From assembly GCA_017883605.1 (NCBI GenBank), contig JADGNH010000010.1, forward strand, positions 1 to 24,591: a DNA stretch of 24,591 nt, written 5' to 3'. This DNA comes from Methanobacteriaceae archaeon (GTDB taxonomy: Archaea; Methanobacteriota; Methanobacteria; Methanobacteriales; Methanobacteriaceae). Position numbers and translations under genes: made by a program. The notes under the pieces were generated by a model, which saw only the letters and a list, made by a program, of their open reading frames with translations, searched no databases and was not told where the DNA came from. Below, in pieces: positions 1 to 7,730 of this stretch (its first letter is position 1; every line of letters starts with the position of its first letter).

Positions 1-886
1 AAAAAAAAATTAATTTATTGAATAAAATTGAATTAGAATCTCTTAAACTTTCATTGGTTGCAGAAACAAAACAGGGCATAGTAGTGGGAAACGAAAAAAA
101 ATATATAAAACAAGAACCTCTCTCAGAACAATACAAACCAATATTAAGAGGGAGAAACATTTCTAGATACAATATTAAGTTTGGAAATGAATACTTATTT
201 TACGTACCGGGTACTAAAGTCTTAAAAAGAGGGAAAACTCCAGATCTATTTGAAAAAAAGAAAAAATTTTAACCCAACATGTTTCTGGGAAAATAGTTGC
301 TACACTAGATAAAGAGGGTTTCTATGTTTTACAAACTATAAATTTAATATTTTCAAAAAATCCGCTTTTATTCAATAATAAATACTTGTTGGCCTTACTT
401 AATAGCAAATTAATAAATTTTTATTATGATTGTTATTTTAACATGGGATCTGAATTTACAACAGCTGTAGCTACTGCTAATTTAGATTTACTTCCAATAA
501 AAAATATTTCTAAAGAAGAGCAGATCGCTTTAGTAAAAAAAGCAGATTTAATGCTAGAACTCAAAAGAGACCTTTTAGGAGAGATAAAATGATTCAATAA
601 TTGGCTTCAGCGAACTTTCAAAATTGAGAAAATATCCAAGAAGCTTGAAAAATACTACGAACTTGAATTTGAAGAGTTCTTAAAAGAAGTCAAAAAGAAA
701 AAGGTTGACATCAACCCCAGAAAGACCCAGAATATTCTAGAAACTGAGTTCAATACAAGTTTAGCGGTTACTAATCCTTTGCTCCAGGAAATAGAACAAA
801 CAGACAAAGAGATTGATCAGATGGTTTATGAACTGTATGATCTCACGAAAGATGAAATAAAGATTATTGAGAATAGTTTAAATTAG
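1..886 (+). pseudogene. Degraded 3' part of a type IIG-like DNA methyltransferase/restriction enzyme (TaqI-like C-terminal specificity region)
   Basis: The reading frame is already open at the window edge (frame of base 3) and encodes a target-recognition-like segment with PILRGRNISRY. It stops at 270-272 after a run of A7-G-A6. Coding sense continues in the frame of base 2 from about 263: ILTQHVSGKIVATLDKEG, then KYLLALLNSKLINFYY, a typical specificity-domain signature. This frame is interrupted once by TGA at 590-592, then continues as FNNWLQRTF, a KLEKYYELEFEEFLKE segment and IDQMVYELYDLTKDEIKIIE to TAG at 884-886. That tail is characteristic of the C-terminus of TaqI/Eco57I-type methyltransferases. 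The frameshift is consistent with loss of one A, and the TGA with a GGA glycine codon changed by one base. The catalytic methyltransferase domain, if present, lies upstream of the window. With two lesions it is probably non-functional, unless one is a sequencing error. Family identification is from recalled motifs. Confidence 0.75.
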
Positions 887-965
887 TTTAAGAATTTTTA
901 TATCTTATTTTATATTCAAAAACATTTGATAATTTTAATAAAGAATAGGTGATATAAGTGAAGAA

Positions 966-1682
966 GTGGTCATTTCAGTTAAAGGTGAAGATTATGTTCT
1001 TGAATTTCTGACCAAAAGGCTTAATTCTCCAACTTTAAGAGTAACAAAAGATAATGATGATTACTACTTAAAAGCATCAGATCTGGAAAACAACTTAAAA
1101 AACCATGATAACTCAAAAGATCATTCTGAAGCCCGTTTAATTGTATCTGAAATTGTAGGCCATATAAACAGGATTTTGAAGGTTGATTGGGGATATGGTA
1201 GTAGTGTAAAAGTTGGTAAAATAATTTGTGAAAAAGATGGAGAACCTCGCTATTCTGACTATATGGATATAAAGAGTGACATCTTTGTTACAAAACCTGT
1301 TAGACTTAATATTGATTATGAAGCTTTAATTCAATGTATGGAAAATAATAAAGAAGTTGAGGATGCATTTATTTTTTATTATTTAGAAACTAATTGGCAT
1401 AATCTTTTCAAAGTATGGGAAACCATTGAATTTGATACTAGTCGCGAGGCCATAATTAAAAAAGGATGGGCTAATGAACTTGAAATTAATCTTTTTACAT
1501 GCACGGCCCATAATAGAGAAGCTTCCGGATATCACGCACGCCATGCTGTTGATGACCCCAACAAAAGTAAGTTTTGTAAGGAAAAAGTTTTGTCTTCTAA
1601 TAAGCCTATGGGATTATATGAAGCTCAAAAGTTAATTAAAAGAATTTTGATTAAATGGGTTAAATCAAAATGCATTATATAA
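966..1682 (+). CDS. Hypothetical protein, 238 aa, no recognised family
   Basis: A complete reading frame with a GTG start at 966 and an AGGTGAT-like ribosome binding site at 946-952, somewhat far upstream. No ATG start is available in this frame near the beginning. No signal peptide or membrane segment is visible. The protein is mixed alpha/beta in character, with a C-terminal stretch containing cysteine and histidine (FTCTAHNREASGYHARHAV) and a basic tail (LIKRILIKWVKSK). I do not recognise the family. It stands alone between a broken restriction/methylation gene and cbiC, with AT-rich gaps on both sides and a TATA-like sequence near 896-904. Its base composition is lower in GC than the housekeeping genes that follow, so it may be an acquired accessory gene; that is inference. 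Existence of the gene is fairly sure, function unknown. Confidence 0.6.
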   Translation: MVISVKGEDYVLEFLTKRLNSPTLRVTKDNDDYYLKASDLENNLKNHDNSKDHSEARLIVSEIVGHINRILKVDWGYGSSVKVGKIICEKDGEPRYSDYMDIKSDIFVTKPVRLNIDYEALIQCMENNKEVEDAFIFYYLETNWHNLFKVWETIEFDTSREAIIKKGWANELEINLFTCTAHNREASGYHARHAVDDPNKSKFCKEKVLSSNKPMGLYEAQKLIKRILIKWVKSKCII

Positions 1683-1976
1683 AATGCGATTATTATAATG
1701 ACTGATTCAAGAATATGTAAAGATACAACTACAAAAAATAGATGATTAAATTTAAACTAAAATGTAACTACATTTGAATTGTATGATTAATTTTTAAGTA
1801 ATAAAAAAATAGTCAATAAGACATAAAAATAGTAGGTAATTACGACATTATTATCGGAATACCATTCTCATATCTACAAACAATTATCAATTTTAGATCC
1901 ATCCACTTTTTTTGCCATAAATTAATTTATATCCTGTCTTCACATAGTTAGATTAGAGTTTATTTGAGTAGATATT
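1683..1976. other. AT-rich intergenic region upstream of cbiC
   Basis: About 290 bases without a convincing gene. It holds the cbiC promoter near its right end (TTTATATC at 1926-1933). I looked for a cobalamin riboswitch core or a hairpin-T-tract terminator and saw neither. Confidence 0.5.
1926..1933 (+). promoter_or_regulatory. Candidate TATA box for cbiC
   Basis: TTTATATC lies about 45-50 bases before the cbiC ATG. An archaeal transcription start is expected about 25 bases downstream, near 1955, giving a short leader of about 20 nt. No strong Shine-Dalgarno sequence precedes this ATG. Confidence 0.4.
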
Positions 1977-2630
1977 ATGATAAAAAGAACAGATTCTTCA
2001 CCGGTAACCATGTTCATGGGTGCATCAACCAAACAGGGCTATGATATAGCCTCAAAAAGCAGAAAGATAGTAAAGTCTTTAATAGACCATAAAACCCGCC
2101 ATCTATCGCCAGAAGAGAGGGCCATCGTGGAGAGGATTGTTCACTCCACAGCAGACCCAGAGTACGCGGATATAACTAAGATGAGCAGTAATTTTGTAGA
2201 TGAAAGTTTGAAAGCCATCAGAAATGGCCAGGACATCCTGACCGACATTACCATGGTTAAAGTGGGAATTAACCAGTACCCGGGAGATGTAAAATGCTAT
2301 ATAAATCATGATGAGACCTTGGCCCTTGCAAAAGAAGAGGGTATAACCCGGGCGGCCGCAGCCATGAAAGTAGCTGCAGCAGAAGGTTTTGATGGGGTGG
2401 TGGTAATAGGAAATTCACCAACAGCACTTTTAGAAGTTTTAGAACTGGTTCAAAATGGAGATATGGATGTTAAATCAGTTATTGGTGTTCCTGTTGGATT
2501 TGTTGGTGCGGCAGAGTCTAAGGAAGCCCTTCATAACACAGAAATTCCTCACTTAATAACCCAGGGCCCCAAAGGAGGGACACCAGTTGCAGTTGCGGCT
2601 GTTAATTCATTGATTAATCTTAAATCGTAA
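1977..2630 (+). CDS. cbiC: Cobalt-precorrin-8 methylmutase (CbiC/CobH family)
   Basis: Precorrin-8X methylmutase moves the C-11 methyl group of cobalt-precorrin-8 to C-12, giving cobyrinate, late in corrin ring synthesis. The 217-residue length fits the family. Residues 50-63 (IVERIVHSTADPEY) carry the family's conserved histidine, H56, which protonates the ring in characterised homologues. Residues 131-147 (GFDGVVVIGNSPTALLE) and 163-175 (SVIGVPVGFVGAAESK region) are the other CbiC signatures, as is the C-terminal QGPKGGTPVAVAAVN. The ATG at 1977 is the only reasonable start. It is followed, after a repeat-rich 97-base gap, by hemL in the same direction, so co-transcription of two tetrapyrrole genes is likely. 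The last codons are part of a tandem duplication that continues into the gap. Confidence 0.93.
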   Translation: MIKRTDSSPVTMFMGASTKQGYDIASKSRKIVKSLIDHKTRHLSPEERAIVERIVHSTADPEYADITKMSSNFVDESLKAIRNGQDILTDITMVKVGINQYPGDVKCYINHDETLALAKEEGITRAAAAMKVAAAEGFDGVVVIGNSPTALLEVLELVQNGDMDVKSVIGVPVGFVGAAESKEALHNTEIPHLITQGPKGGTPVAVAAVNSLINLKS

Positions 2631-2720
2631 AAATGAGTTCCAATATAAAAATCGTAAGAATGAGTTCAATCGTAAAAAAAGGAGTTCATTGATTAAATTT
2701 CAATCGTAAAAAAGGAGTTT
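2606..2720 (+). repeat. Imperfect direct repeats spanning the cbiC 3' end and the hemL ribosome binding site
   Basis: The motif TTCATTGATTA at 2606-2616 (inside cbiC) recurs at 2685-2695. The motif ATCGTAARAATGAGTTC / ATCGTAAAAAAGGAGTT occurs four times: from about 2624, 2651, 2669 and 2703. The last copy supplies the Shine-Dalgarno sequence of hemL (AAAGGAGTT, 2712-2719); the copy before it contains an identical GGAGTT at 2681-2686 with no gene start behind it. Confidence 0.75.
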
Positions 2721-2727
2721 TGATAGT

Positions 2728-3996
2728 TTGAAATCAGAAGATTTGTTTCAGGAAGCTCAGAAATTTCTCCCGGGAGGGGTTGATTCTCCGGTGAGAGCTT
2801 ATAAACCCTACCCTTTCTTTGCAGATAGAGCTGAGGGCTCTAAGATCTACGATGTGGACGGAAAAAGTTACATAGACTACTGTTTAGCCTATGGTCCCCT
2901 GGTTCTAGGCCACGCCCACCCCCAGGTGATTAAAGAAGTTTCAGAACAGATAAAAAAAGGTTCTGCCTATGGTGTGCCAACAGAAAAGGAGATAGAACTT
3001 GCCAAACTGGTGGTAGAAAAGGTCCCCTGTGCTGAAATGGTCCGATTCGTGAATTCTGGTACAGAAGCCACCATGAGTGCCATAAGGCTGGCCAGAGCGT
3101 TTACCGGCCGCCAAAAGATAGTAAAATTTGAGGGCGCCTACCACGGTGCTCATGATTACGTTCTGGTAAAATCTGGCTCAGGAGCGATGGGAATGCCTGA
3201 CTCCCCCGGAGTTCCAGAGGATACCACCAAAAATACCATTCTAATACCCTTTAATGATGAAGAGGCGGTGCGTAATTTAATAGGTAAGGAAGGAGAGGAC
3301 ATTGCAGCCATCATCTTGGAACCGGTGATGGGTAATATTGGATGCATACCTCCCAAAAATGGTTACCTTGAATTTTTACGAGAAATAACCATTAAAAATG
3401 ATATTGTTTTGATTTTTGACGAAGTTATAACTGGATTTAGAATCGCAGAAGGCGGGGCCCAAGAATACTTCGGCGTGACACCGGATCTGGTTACTCTGGG
3501 AAAAATCTTAGGTGGAGGATTTCCCATGGGAGCTTTATCCGGAAAAAAAGAATTCATGGAAATGATAGCCCCCTCTGGGGATGTTTACCAGGCAGGAACG
3601 TTCAACGGAAACCCAGTGTCAGTTACGGCCGGTCTGACCACTTTGAAAAATCTTGATCAAAACTTTTACCAGGAAATAAATGATAAAGGAAATTATATGC
3701 GTTCTGAGATTCAAAAAATATTGGAAGACCTGGATATGGACTTCAAAGTGGCTGGTTTAGGGTCCATGTTCCAGCTGTACTTCACAGATAAAGAGGTATG
3801 GAATTATGAGGACGCCAAGTCATCTAACACCGAAAAATTTGCTGAATATTTCCGCACCCTACTGGATGCAGGAGTTTTTATACCGCCTTCCCAGTTTGAG
3901 TGCTGTTTCATATCCCTTATGCACCGGGAATCTTACCTGCAAAAAACCCTGGAAGCTGTTGAAGAGGGAATAAGGAATGTAAAAAAAGCTATTTAG
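2728..3996 (+). CDS. hemL: Glutamate-1-semialdehyde 2,1-aminomutase
   Basis: PLP-dependent class III aminotransferase-fold enzyme that converts glutamate-1-semialdehyde to 5-aminolevulinate, the first dedicated tetrapyrrole precursor of the C5 pathway. The 422-residue length fits the family. Visible motifs: FVNSGTEATMSAIRLAR (107-123), the PLP aspartate in LIFDEVITGFR (228-238), and the Schiff-base lysine K259 in TLGKILGGGFPMGA. The N-terminal FLPGGVDSPVRA (13-24) is diagnostic for HemL rather than for other class III aminotransferases. The start is TTG at 2728, chosen because AAAGGAGTT ends 8 bases before it and the conserved N-terminus begins immediately. It follows cbiC in the same direction, and products of both feed into the cofactors F430 and cobamide. 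Confidence 0.95.
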   Translation: MKSEDLFQEAQKFLPGGVDSPVRAYKPYPFFADRAEGSKIYDVDGKSYIDYCLAYGPLVLGHAHPQVIKEVSEQIKKGSAYGVPTEKEIELAKLVVEKVPCAEMVRFVNSGTEATMSAIRLARAFTGRQKIVKFEGAYHGAHDYVLVKSGSGAMGMPDSPGVPEDTTKNTILIPFNDEEAVRNLIGKEGEDIAAIILEPVMGNIGCIPPKNGYLEFLREITIKNDIVLIFDEVITGFRIAEGGAQEYFGVTPDLVTLGKILGGGFPMGALSGKKEFMEMIAPSGDVYQAGTFNGNPVSVTAGLTTLKNLDQNFYQEINDKGNYMRSEIQKILEDLDMDFKVAGLGSMFQLYFTDKEVWNYEDAKSSNTEKFAEYFRTLLDAGVFIPPSQFECCFISLMHRESYLQKTLEAVEEGIRNVKKAI

Positions 3997-4016
3997 GGAT
4001 TTAAATTATAATAAAC

Positions 4017-4036
4017 CTTATTTTTTCTTTCTTTTA
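4017..4036 (+). terminator. T-rich transcription stop signal after hemL
   Basis: An uninterrupted pyrimidine tract (TTATTTTTTCTTTCTTTT) begins about 20 bases after the hemL stop codon on its coding strand. Archaeal RNA polymerase terminates at such U-rich tracts without a hairpin. The next gene is convergent. Confidence 0.45.
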
Positions 4037-4056
4037 AATTAATGGTGGAAATTGAA

Positions 4057-4115
4057 TGGTTAAAATAATTGGGAATTAGCCTTTAATTGGTTAAAATAAT
4101 TGGGAATTAGCCTTT
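4057..4115. repeat. Tandem duplication, 28-nt unit at 31-nt spacing
   Basis: The 28-base sequence beginning TGGTTAAAATAATTGGGAAT is identical at 4057-4084 and 4088-4115; a degenerate third start (ATTGGTTGAATTAG) follows at about 4117. It lies between the convergent hemL and the zinc-ribbon protein gene. Confidence 0.85.
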
Positions 4116-4132
4116 GATTGGTTGAATTAGAA

Positions 4133-4756
4133 TTAAAGAATAACGACAACTAAAACAATAATTGATAATAAAATAAGAAAGCTTAAAATACTTAGCCTCT
4201 GAATGTCCATCTTCTCAATCTTCTGAATATAGGATCTTAGGGGGTTTCTGCTGTTTGTGGCTTTGTTACGCTGTCTTTTCTCTCTTATCACCATCATAAG
4301 ACGGTCTTCATGTTCTGCTATTTCATCTAACAGCATCTTCTGGTCTTTGATATCGTTTTGCAAACCTCTCTCATCTAAAACATTCCACAAAGTCCATCTT
4401 TCCTCTTTAATCTCTTTTAAGAGTTCTTCCTGTATTTCAATACGCTTATAAAGATACTTTAACGTATCTTTCCTCTTTTTAGCTTTGGTCCTTATTATTT
4501 TAAATAACTGCTCTATCTCATCATAATCCTCGTAAAGTTCATCTAGGTTATAAGGATCCTCATAAAAGCTTTCAGAGTAGTTTTCAATAGATTTATGATA
4601 TTCTAATAGATTTCCACATTCGCATCCTTCAAAATCCTCTGGAGATTCACCATTTTTCAGTTGGTAGTATCCATGGCATTTATTGCAGATCAGGTATCCA
4701 CTATCATTGGATGGGTTTATTGGGAGAATTTTCTTGCTGCTGTCTTTTGTATCCAT
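4133..4756 (-). CDS. Zinc-ribbon, coiled-coil, C-terminally membrane-anchored protein (unknown function)
   Basis: The 207-residue product has three visible parts. Residues 24-47 hold CxxC (C24, C27) and CxC (C45, C47), a probable small zinc ribbon. Residues about 75-180 are highly charged and helical, rich in E/K/R with heptad-like leucines, suggesting a coiled coil. Residues about 189-206 (LSILSFLILLSIIVLVVVIL) form one hydrophobic helix at the extreme C-terminus with no signal peptide, so the protein is probably tail-anchored with the zinc ribbon in the cytoplasm. ATG at 4756 is preceded by AAGGTG with good spacing. I do not recognise a named family; similar architectures occur as uncharacterised proteins in methanogens. 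It is transcribed alone, convergent with hemL. Confidence 0.7.
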   Translation of the reverse strand: MDTKDSSKKILPINPSNDSGYLICNKCHGYYQLKNGESPEDFEGCECGNLLEYHKSIENYSESFYEDPYNLDELYEDYDEIEQLFKIIRTKAKKRKDTLKYLYKRIEIQEELLKEIKEERWTLWNVLDERGLQNDIKDQKMLLDEIAEHEDRLMMVIREKRQRNKATNSRNPLRSYIQKIEKMDIQRLSILSFLILLSIIVLVVVIL

Positions 4757-4934
4757 TAAAACACCTTAATTATTTAACGGAGTTTTAATTTTGCTTACCG
4801 CATTAAATATTTTTGTTATTTGGTCTTTTCAAGTGATATCTAATTTTACTATTTATCCACTTATATTATCCACTTATATGTATTTAACATTAATCTCCTT
4901 TGGATTCATTCCTGGATTTTTCCTAGTAAATCCT

Positions 4935-5660
4935 TTAAAAAATCCAATTTAGGCTTTCATCACCTAATAACTCGTAAAATAGTGATGGGGGTATGACTAT
5001 AATATTTCCCTTAGAATATTGATCAGTGATGGCAGTAAAAGCTTTGGAACGTTTTGCTTTGGAGTATGAAGCATTTTTGATAGCAGCGGCCAATGATTCA
5101 ACAGCATCGCCCCTGGTCATATTGCCGTTGTTCTGTTCCTCCCGCAGGAAATCTATTGCGGTCATATTCACATATCCCTGGTTTGGCACATAAACAGGTC
5201 CAATCGCATTTATCAGGGCATCTACGGCTTCTGGTTTTACAATGACCACGGAATCTGTTGTTATGTTGGTGTTGTACTCTACGGTCTCCTGGGCCAGTTT
5301 GACATCTTTATTGACATCACTCCACCAGAGGGTGTCGTGTAAGTAGAGTTTGTCATCACCGCTCATTGACGCTATATCAGTGGGGGCACTTTCGTTGGGA
5401 TGGGTCAAAGCCCCCGGGTAAATGGGCGTCATATTTGCTATGGTGCCATTTTTTACCACAACAACAAAGGCCATGTCCACAGCACCGGGACCGGGCCTGG
5501 TTTCTGAAGGATCAGCAGCCAGAATCAGCACGGTATGGTTTCCAAGCATAGTTCCTGTTTTTACTTTTGTTTCATAAGTATATACTAAAATAGCCGCAAT
5601 CAATCCTAAGACAATGATAACTAAGAGTATAATGGCAATTTTCCGACTCATGTATTTCAC
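4935..5660 (-). CDS. DUF4012-like membrane-anchored extracellular protein, paralogue 1
   Basis: The product has an N-terminal hydrophobic anchor (about residues 7-28, IAIILLVIIVLGLIAAILVY) and a soluble domain outside the membrane. Its core begins HTVLILAADPSETRPGPGAV, resembling the segment that DUF4012 proteins share with LytR-Cps2A-Psr-like domains; this is from recalled family features. Many N-x-S/T sequons (NHT, NGT, NMT, NES, NIT, NAS) fit an exported archaeal glycoprotein. Two starts are possible: GTG at 5660, or ATG at 5651, which has AAGTGA six bases ahead and gives a 238-residue protein beginning MSRKIAI; I slightly favour the ATG. The gene is a close tandem paralogue of the one at 5834-6535, with a duplicated promoter region. 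Substrate and role are unknown; a cell-envelope function is inferred. Confidence 0.75.
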   Translation of the reverse strand: MKYMSRKIAIILLVIIVLGLIAAILVYTYETKVKTGTMLGNHTVLILAADPSETRPGPGAVDMAFVVVVKNGTIANMTPIYPGALTHPNESAPTDIASMSGDDKLYLHDTLWWSDVNKDVKLAQETVEYNTNITTDSVVIVKPEAVDALINAIGPVYVPNQGYVNMTAIDFLREEQNNGNMTRGDAVESLAAAIKNASYSKAKRSKAFTAITDQYSKGNIIVIPPSLFYELLGDESLNWIF

Positions 5661-5707
5661 TTTTCCCTATCTGGGTATATTCACTTCCTGATTTATTCAC
5701 TTTCTCT

Positions 5708-5754
5708 GAGTTTAAAGTATAATCTAGCAATATTTTATATGTTATTAACCATAT
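5708..5754 (-). promoter_or_regulatory. Promoter with dyad element, DUF4012 paralogue 1
   Basis: On the minus strand a TATA-like ATAAAATA (5732-5739) overlaps an inverted repeat on the plus strand, ATATG-N8-CATAT (5737-5754). Just downstream lies a block, GAGTTTAAAGTATAATCTA (5708-5726), that is conserved at the same relative place before paralogue 2. An operator overlapping the TATA box would fit a repressor; that is inference. Confidence 0.4.
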
Positions 5755-5833
5755 TTTGCTACTATTTAATTATTAATGTCCGGTTTCACTCCTTAGATTT
5801 TGTTAAACCTTTTAAAAAATCCATTTAGATACT

Positions 5834-6535
5834 TTAATTAGCTAAAAAATCATAAAATATTCCTGGATTTGTAACTATAATATTTCCCTTAAAGTATTGG
5901 TCAGTGATGGTGTTAAAAGCTGTTGAACGTTTTTCTTCGGAGTATGAGGCATTTTTAATGGCGTTGGCCAATGATTCAACGGCATCGCTTTTGGTCATAT
6001 TACCATTGGTTTCTTCCTCTCGCAGGAAATCTGTGGAGTTAATAGTCATGTTTCCTTGACCAGGTACATAAACAGGTCCAACTGCATTTATTAAAGCATC
6101 TAATGCTTCTGGTTTTACAATCACCACGGCATTTATGGTTATATTGGTGTTGTACTCCACAGTCTCCTGGGCCAGTTGGACATCTTTATCGATATCACTC
6201 CACCAGAGGGTGTCGTGCAGGTAAAGTTTGTTATCGCCCATTGCCGCCAGATCGGTGGGGGCACTTTCGTTGGGATGGGTCATAGTTCTCGGGTTAATGT
6301 TTATCATGTTTACTATGGTGCCATTTCTTACCACAACCACTAAGGCCATATCCACGGCACCGGGACCGGGTCTGGTTTCTGAAGGATCCACAGCTAAAAT
6401 TAGCACGGTGTGATTTTCAACTATATTTCCCGTTTTTACTTCAGTTTCATAGCTATATACTAAAAAAGCCGCAACCACACCTAAAATGATGATAATAAAC
6501 AGTAACATGGAAATTTCCCGGCTCATGTATTTCAC
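5834..6535 (-). CDS. DUF4012-like membrane-anchored extracellular protein, paralogue 2
   Basis: A 233-residue close paralogue of the adjacent downstream gene: the same N-terminal anchor (about residues 8-28), the same DPSETRPGPGAVDMA block near residue 51, the same LYLHDTLWWSD and ETVEYNTNIT segments, and the same SDAVESLANAIKNASYSE region. It ends earlier (GIFYDFLAN), lacking the last residues of paralogue 1. As in its twin, GTG at 6535 or ATG at 6526 could start translation; the ATG has AAGTGA six bases upstream. Each copy has its own promoter, so the pair arose by duplication of a complete transcription unit and need not be one operon. Multiple sequons again suggest an exported, possibly glycosylated protein. 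No catalytic residues can be assigned from sequence alone. Confidence 0.75.
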   Translation of the reverse strand: MKYMSREISMLLFIIIILGVVAAFLVYSYETEVKTGNIVENHTVLILAVDPSETRPGPGAVDMALVVVVRNGTIVNMININPRTMTHPNESAPTDLAAMGDNKLYLHDTLWWSDIDKDVQLAQETVEYNTNITINAVVIVKPEALDALINAVGPVYVPGQGNMTINSTDFLREEETNGNMTKSDAVESLANAIKNASYSEEKRSTAFNTITDQYFKGNIIVTNPGIFYDFLAN

Positions 6536-6577
6536 TTTTCCCTATCTGTTTATTCAGTTCCTGATTGTCACTTTTCT

Positions 6578-6624
6578 TGAGTTTAAAGTATGATCTATAC
6601 AGTATTTTATGGCTTAAACCATAA
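6578..6624 (-). promoter_or_regulatory. Promoter with dyad element, DUF4012 paralogue 2
   Basis: Plus-strand TTATGG-CTTAAA-CCATAA (6607-6624) is a perfect 6-bp inverted repeat with a 6-nt spacer. It overlaps the minus-strand TATA-like ATAAAATA (6602-6609) and is followed by GAGTTTAAAGTATGATCTA (6579-6597), matching the equivalent block of paralogue 1. Confidence 0.4.
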
Positions 6625-6714
6625 TATTGATAATAATAATTTATTATATCATAATAGCTACGATTTTATTTATCTTTCATTAGACATAAAACTTTTTATA
6701 AAGTAGGCAAGAAG

Positions 6715-6725
6715 CCTTATATAAC
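6715..6725 (+). promoter_or_regulatory. Candidate TATA box for mtxX
   Basis: CCTTATATAAC lies about 30 bases before the mtxX ATG. A start about 25 bases downstream of the TATA centre would give a leader under 12 nt, so the mRNA may be nearly leaderless. A second TATA-like TTTTATAAAG at about 6695-6704 could give a longer leader. Confidence 0.4.
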
Positions 6726-6753
6726 TACTTGTAACAATGAGAACGATGATAGT

Positions 6754-7467
6754 ATGAAAATAGCAGCCGGAGTTGGGGAAAATAGGAGTATAGTAGAAGC
6801 TTCCCATAAGGTGGATTTTGATGTTGTTTTAGGAGAGTCTGAGGAAGAATTTCTGAAGATGTTCTTAAATGGTGAGGCAGATGCTTTTGTGCGTGGATCT
6901 CTCAAGGCCTCTGGTATTATGAGTGAACTTAAAGAAAAATATGAAAACATTTTCCGGGCGTCTTTTCTTGATTTGGGTGTACATAAATTTTTCCTGGCGC
7001 CGGTGGGAATTGATGAGGGAGACAGTTTATCACAGAAAATTATGATAATAAAGCTTGGTGCAGAGTTTCTCCAGAAAATTGGTATGAACCCCAAAATAGC
7101 CGTTATATCTGGGGGTAGAGCTCAAGATGTGGGTAGGAGCCGTAAAATTGATAATTCCATTGCACAGGGCGAACTTTTAACAGAAATCACAAGGGATAAA
7201 TATCCTGTCAAACATTACTTTATATTAATAGAAGATGCAATAGCTGATGGTGCCAACTTCATATTGGCGCCTGATGGTATTTCAGGAAATTTAATATTCA
7301 GATCTCTGGTTTTTTTAGGTCCAGGAATAAGCCATGGTGCAGTTACACTGGGAATCGATGAGATACTGGTGGATACTTCTCGTTCCCAAAGTGTAGAAGG
7401 ATATGTTAGAGCTTTAAATTTTACAAAATATTTGTTAGACTTGAAGGTTAAGCAGAATAATGAATAA
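6754..7467 (+). CDS. mtxX: Methanogenesis marker protein 4 (MtxX-like, phosphotransacetylase-fold)
   Basis: The 237-residue protein matches the methanogen-only MtxX/methanogenesis marker 4 family, which is related to the phosphate acetyl/butyryltransferase and PlsX fold. Recognisable blocks are GEADAFVRGSLKASG (about 45-59), PKIAVISGGRAQDVGRSR (about 112-129), and the C-terminal PDGISGNLIFRSLVFLGPG and SHGAVTLGIDEILVDTSRSQ. The family was once proposed to be methyltransferase-related because of gene neighbourhood in other methanogens; its biochemical role is not established. The start at 6754 is set by the conserved MKIAAGVGEN N-terminus. The gene stands alone here, divergent from the DUF4012 pair and followed by a 364-base repeat-rich gap. 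Its presence is the best marker that the host is a methanogen. Confidence 0.85.
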   Translation: MKIAAGVGENRSIVEASHKVDFDVVLGESEEEFLKMFLNGEADAFVRGSLKASGIMSELKEKYENIFRASFLDLGVHKFFLAPVGIDEGDSLSQKIMIIKLGAEFLQKIGMNPKIAVISGGRAQDVGRSRKIDNSIAQGELLTEITRDKYPVKHYFILIEDAIADGANFILAPDGISGNLIFRSLVFLGPGISHGAVTLGIDEILVDTSRSQSVEGYVRALNFTKYLLDLKVKQNNE

Positions 7468-7487
7468 TGGTAAAAATGAAGATAAGG

Positions 7488-7660
7488 AAATGTTAAATAA
7501 GGGTTTTAAGTAAAAAAAATGCTAAATAAGGGTTTTAAGGATAATTGAATGTTAATACAGATTAAAAGGATGAAAAATTTATTAAATTATAGTTTAAAGG
7601 GATATAAATTGTTAAATAATGGCTTAAAAGATCAAAGATTATTAAAATGATGTTTTAAAG
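7488..7660. repeat. Degenerate direct-repeat array, unit about 29-35 nt
   Basis: The 23-base block AAATGTTAAATAAGGGTTTTAAG at 7488-7510 recurs with one change at 7517-7539. Weaker copies of the form (T)TATTAAAT-TATAGTTTAAAG, TTGTTAAATAATGGCTTAAAAG and TTATTAAAATGATGTTTTAAAG follow up to about 7660. Confidence 0.65.
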
Positions 7661-7730
7661 GATGACAAATTATCTAATTAAAATTTAAGGATAAAAAATT
7701 TGTCTAATTGATTTATTAAAAAATGTCTAT

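Noticed and set aside
590..592. TGA as a selenocysteine codon in the methylase remnant
   Set aside because: No SECIS-like structure was apparent, the family does not use selenocysteine, Methanobacteriales are not known for it, and the same gene also carries a frameshift.
1683..1976. Possible cobalamin riboswitch ahead of cbiC
   Set aside because: No B12-box-like core or supporting stems could be seen, and the predicted leader is only about 20 nt.
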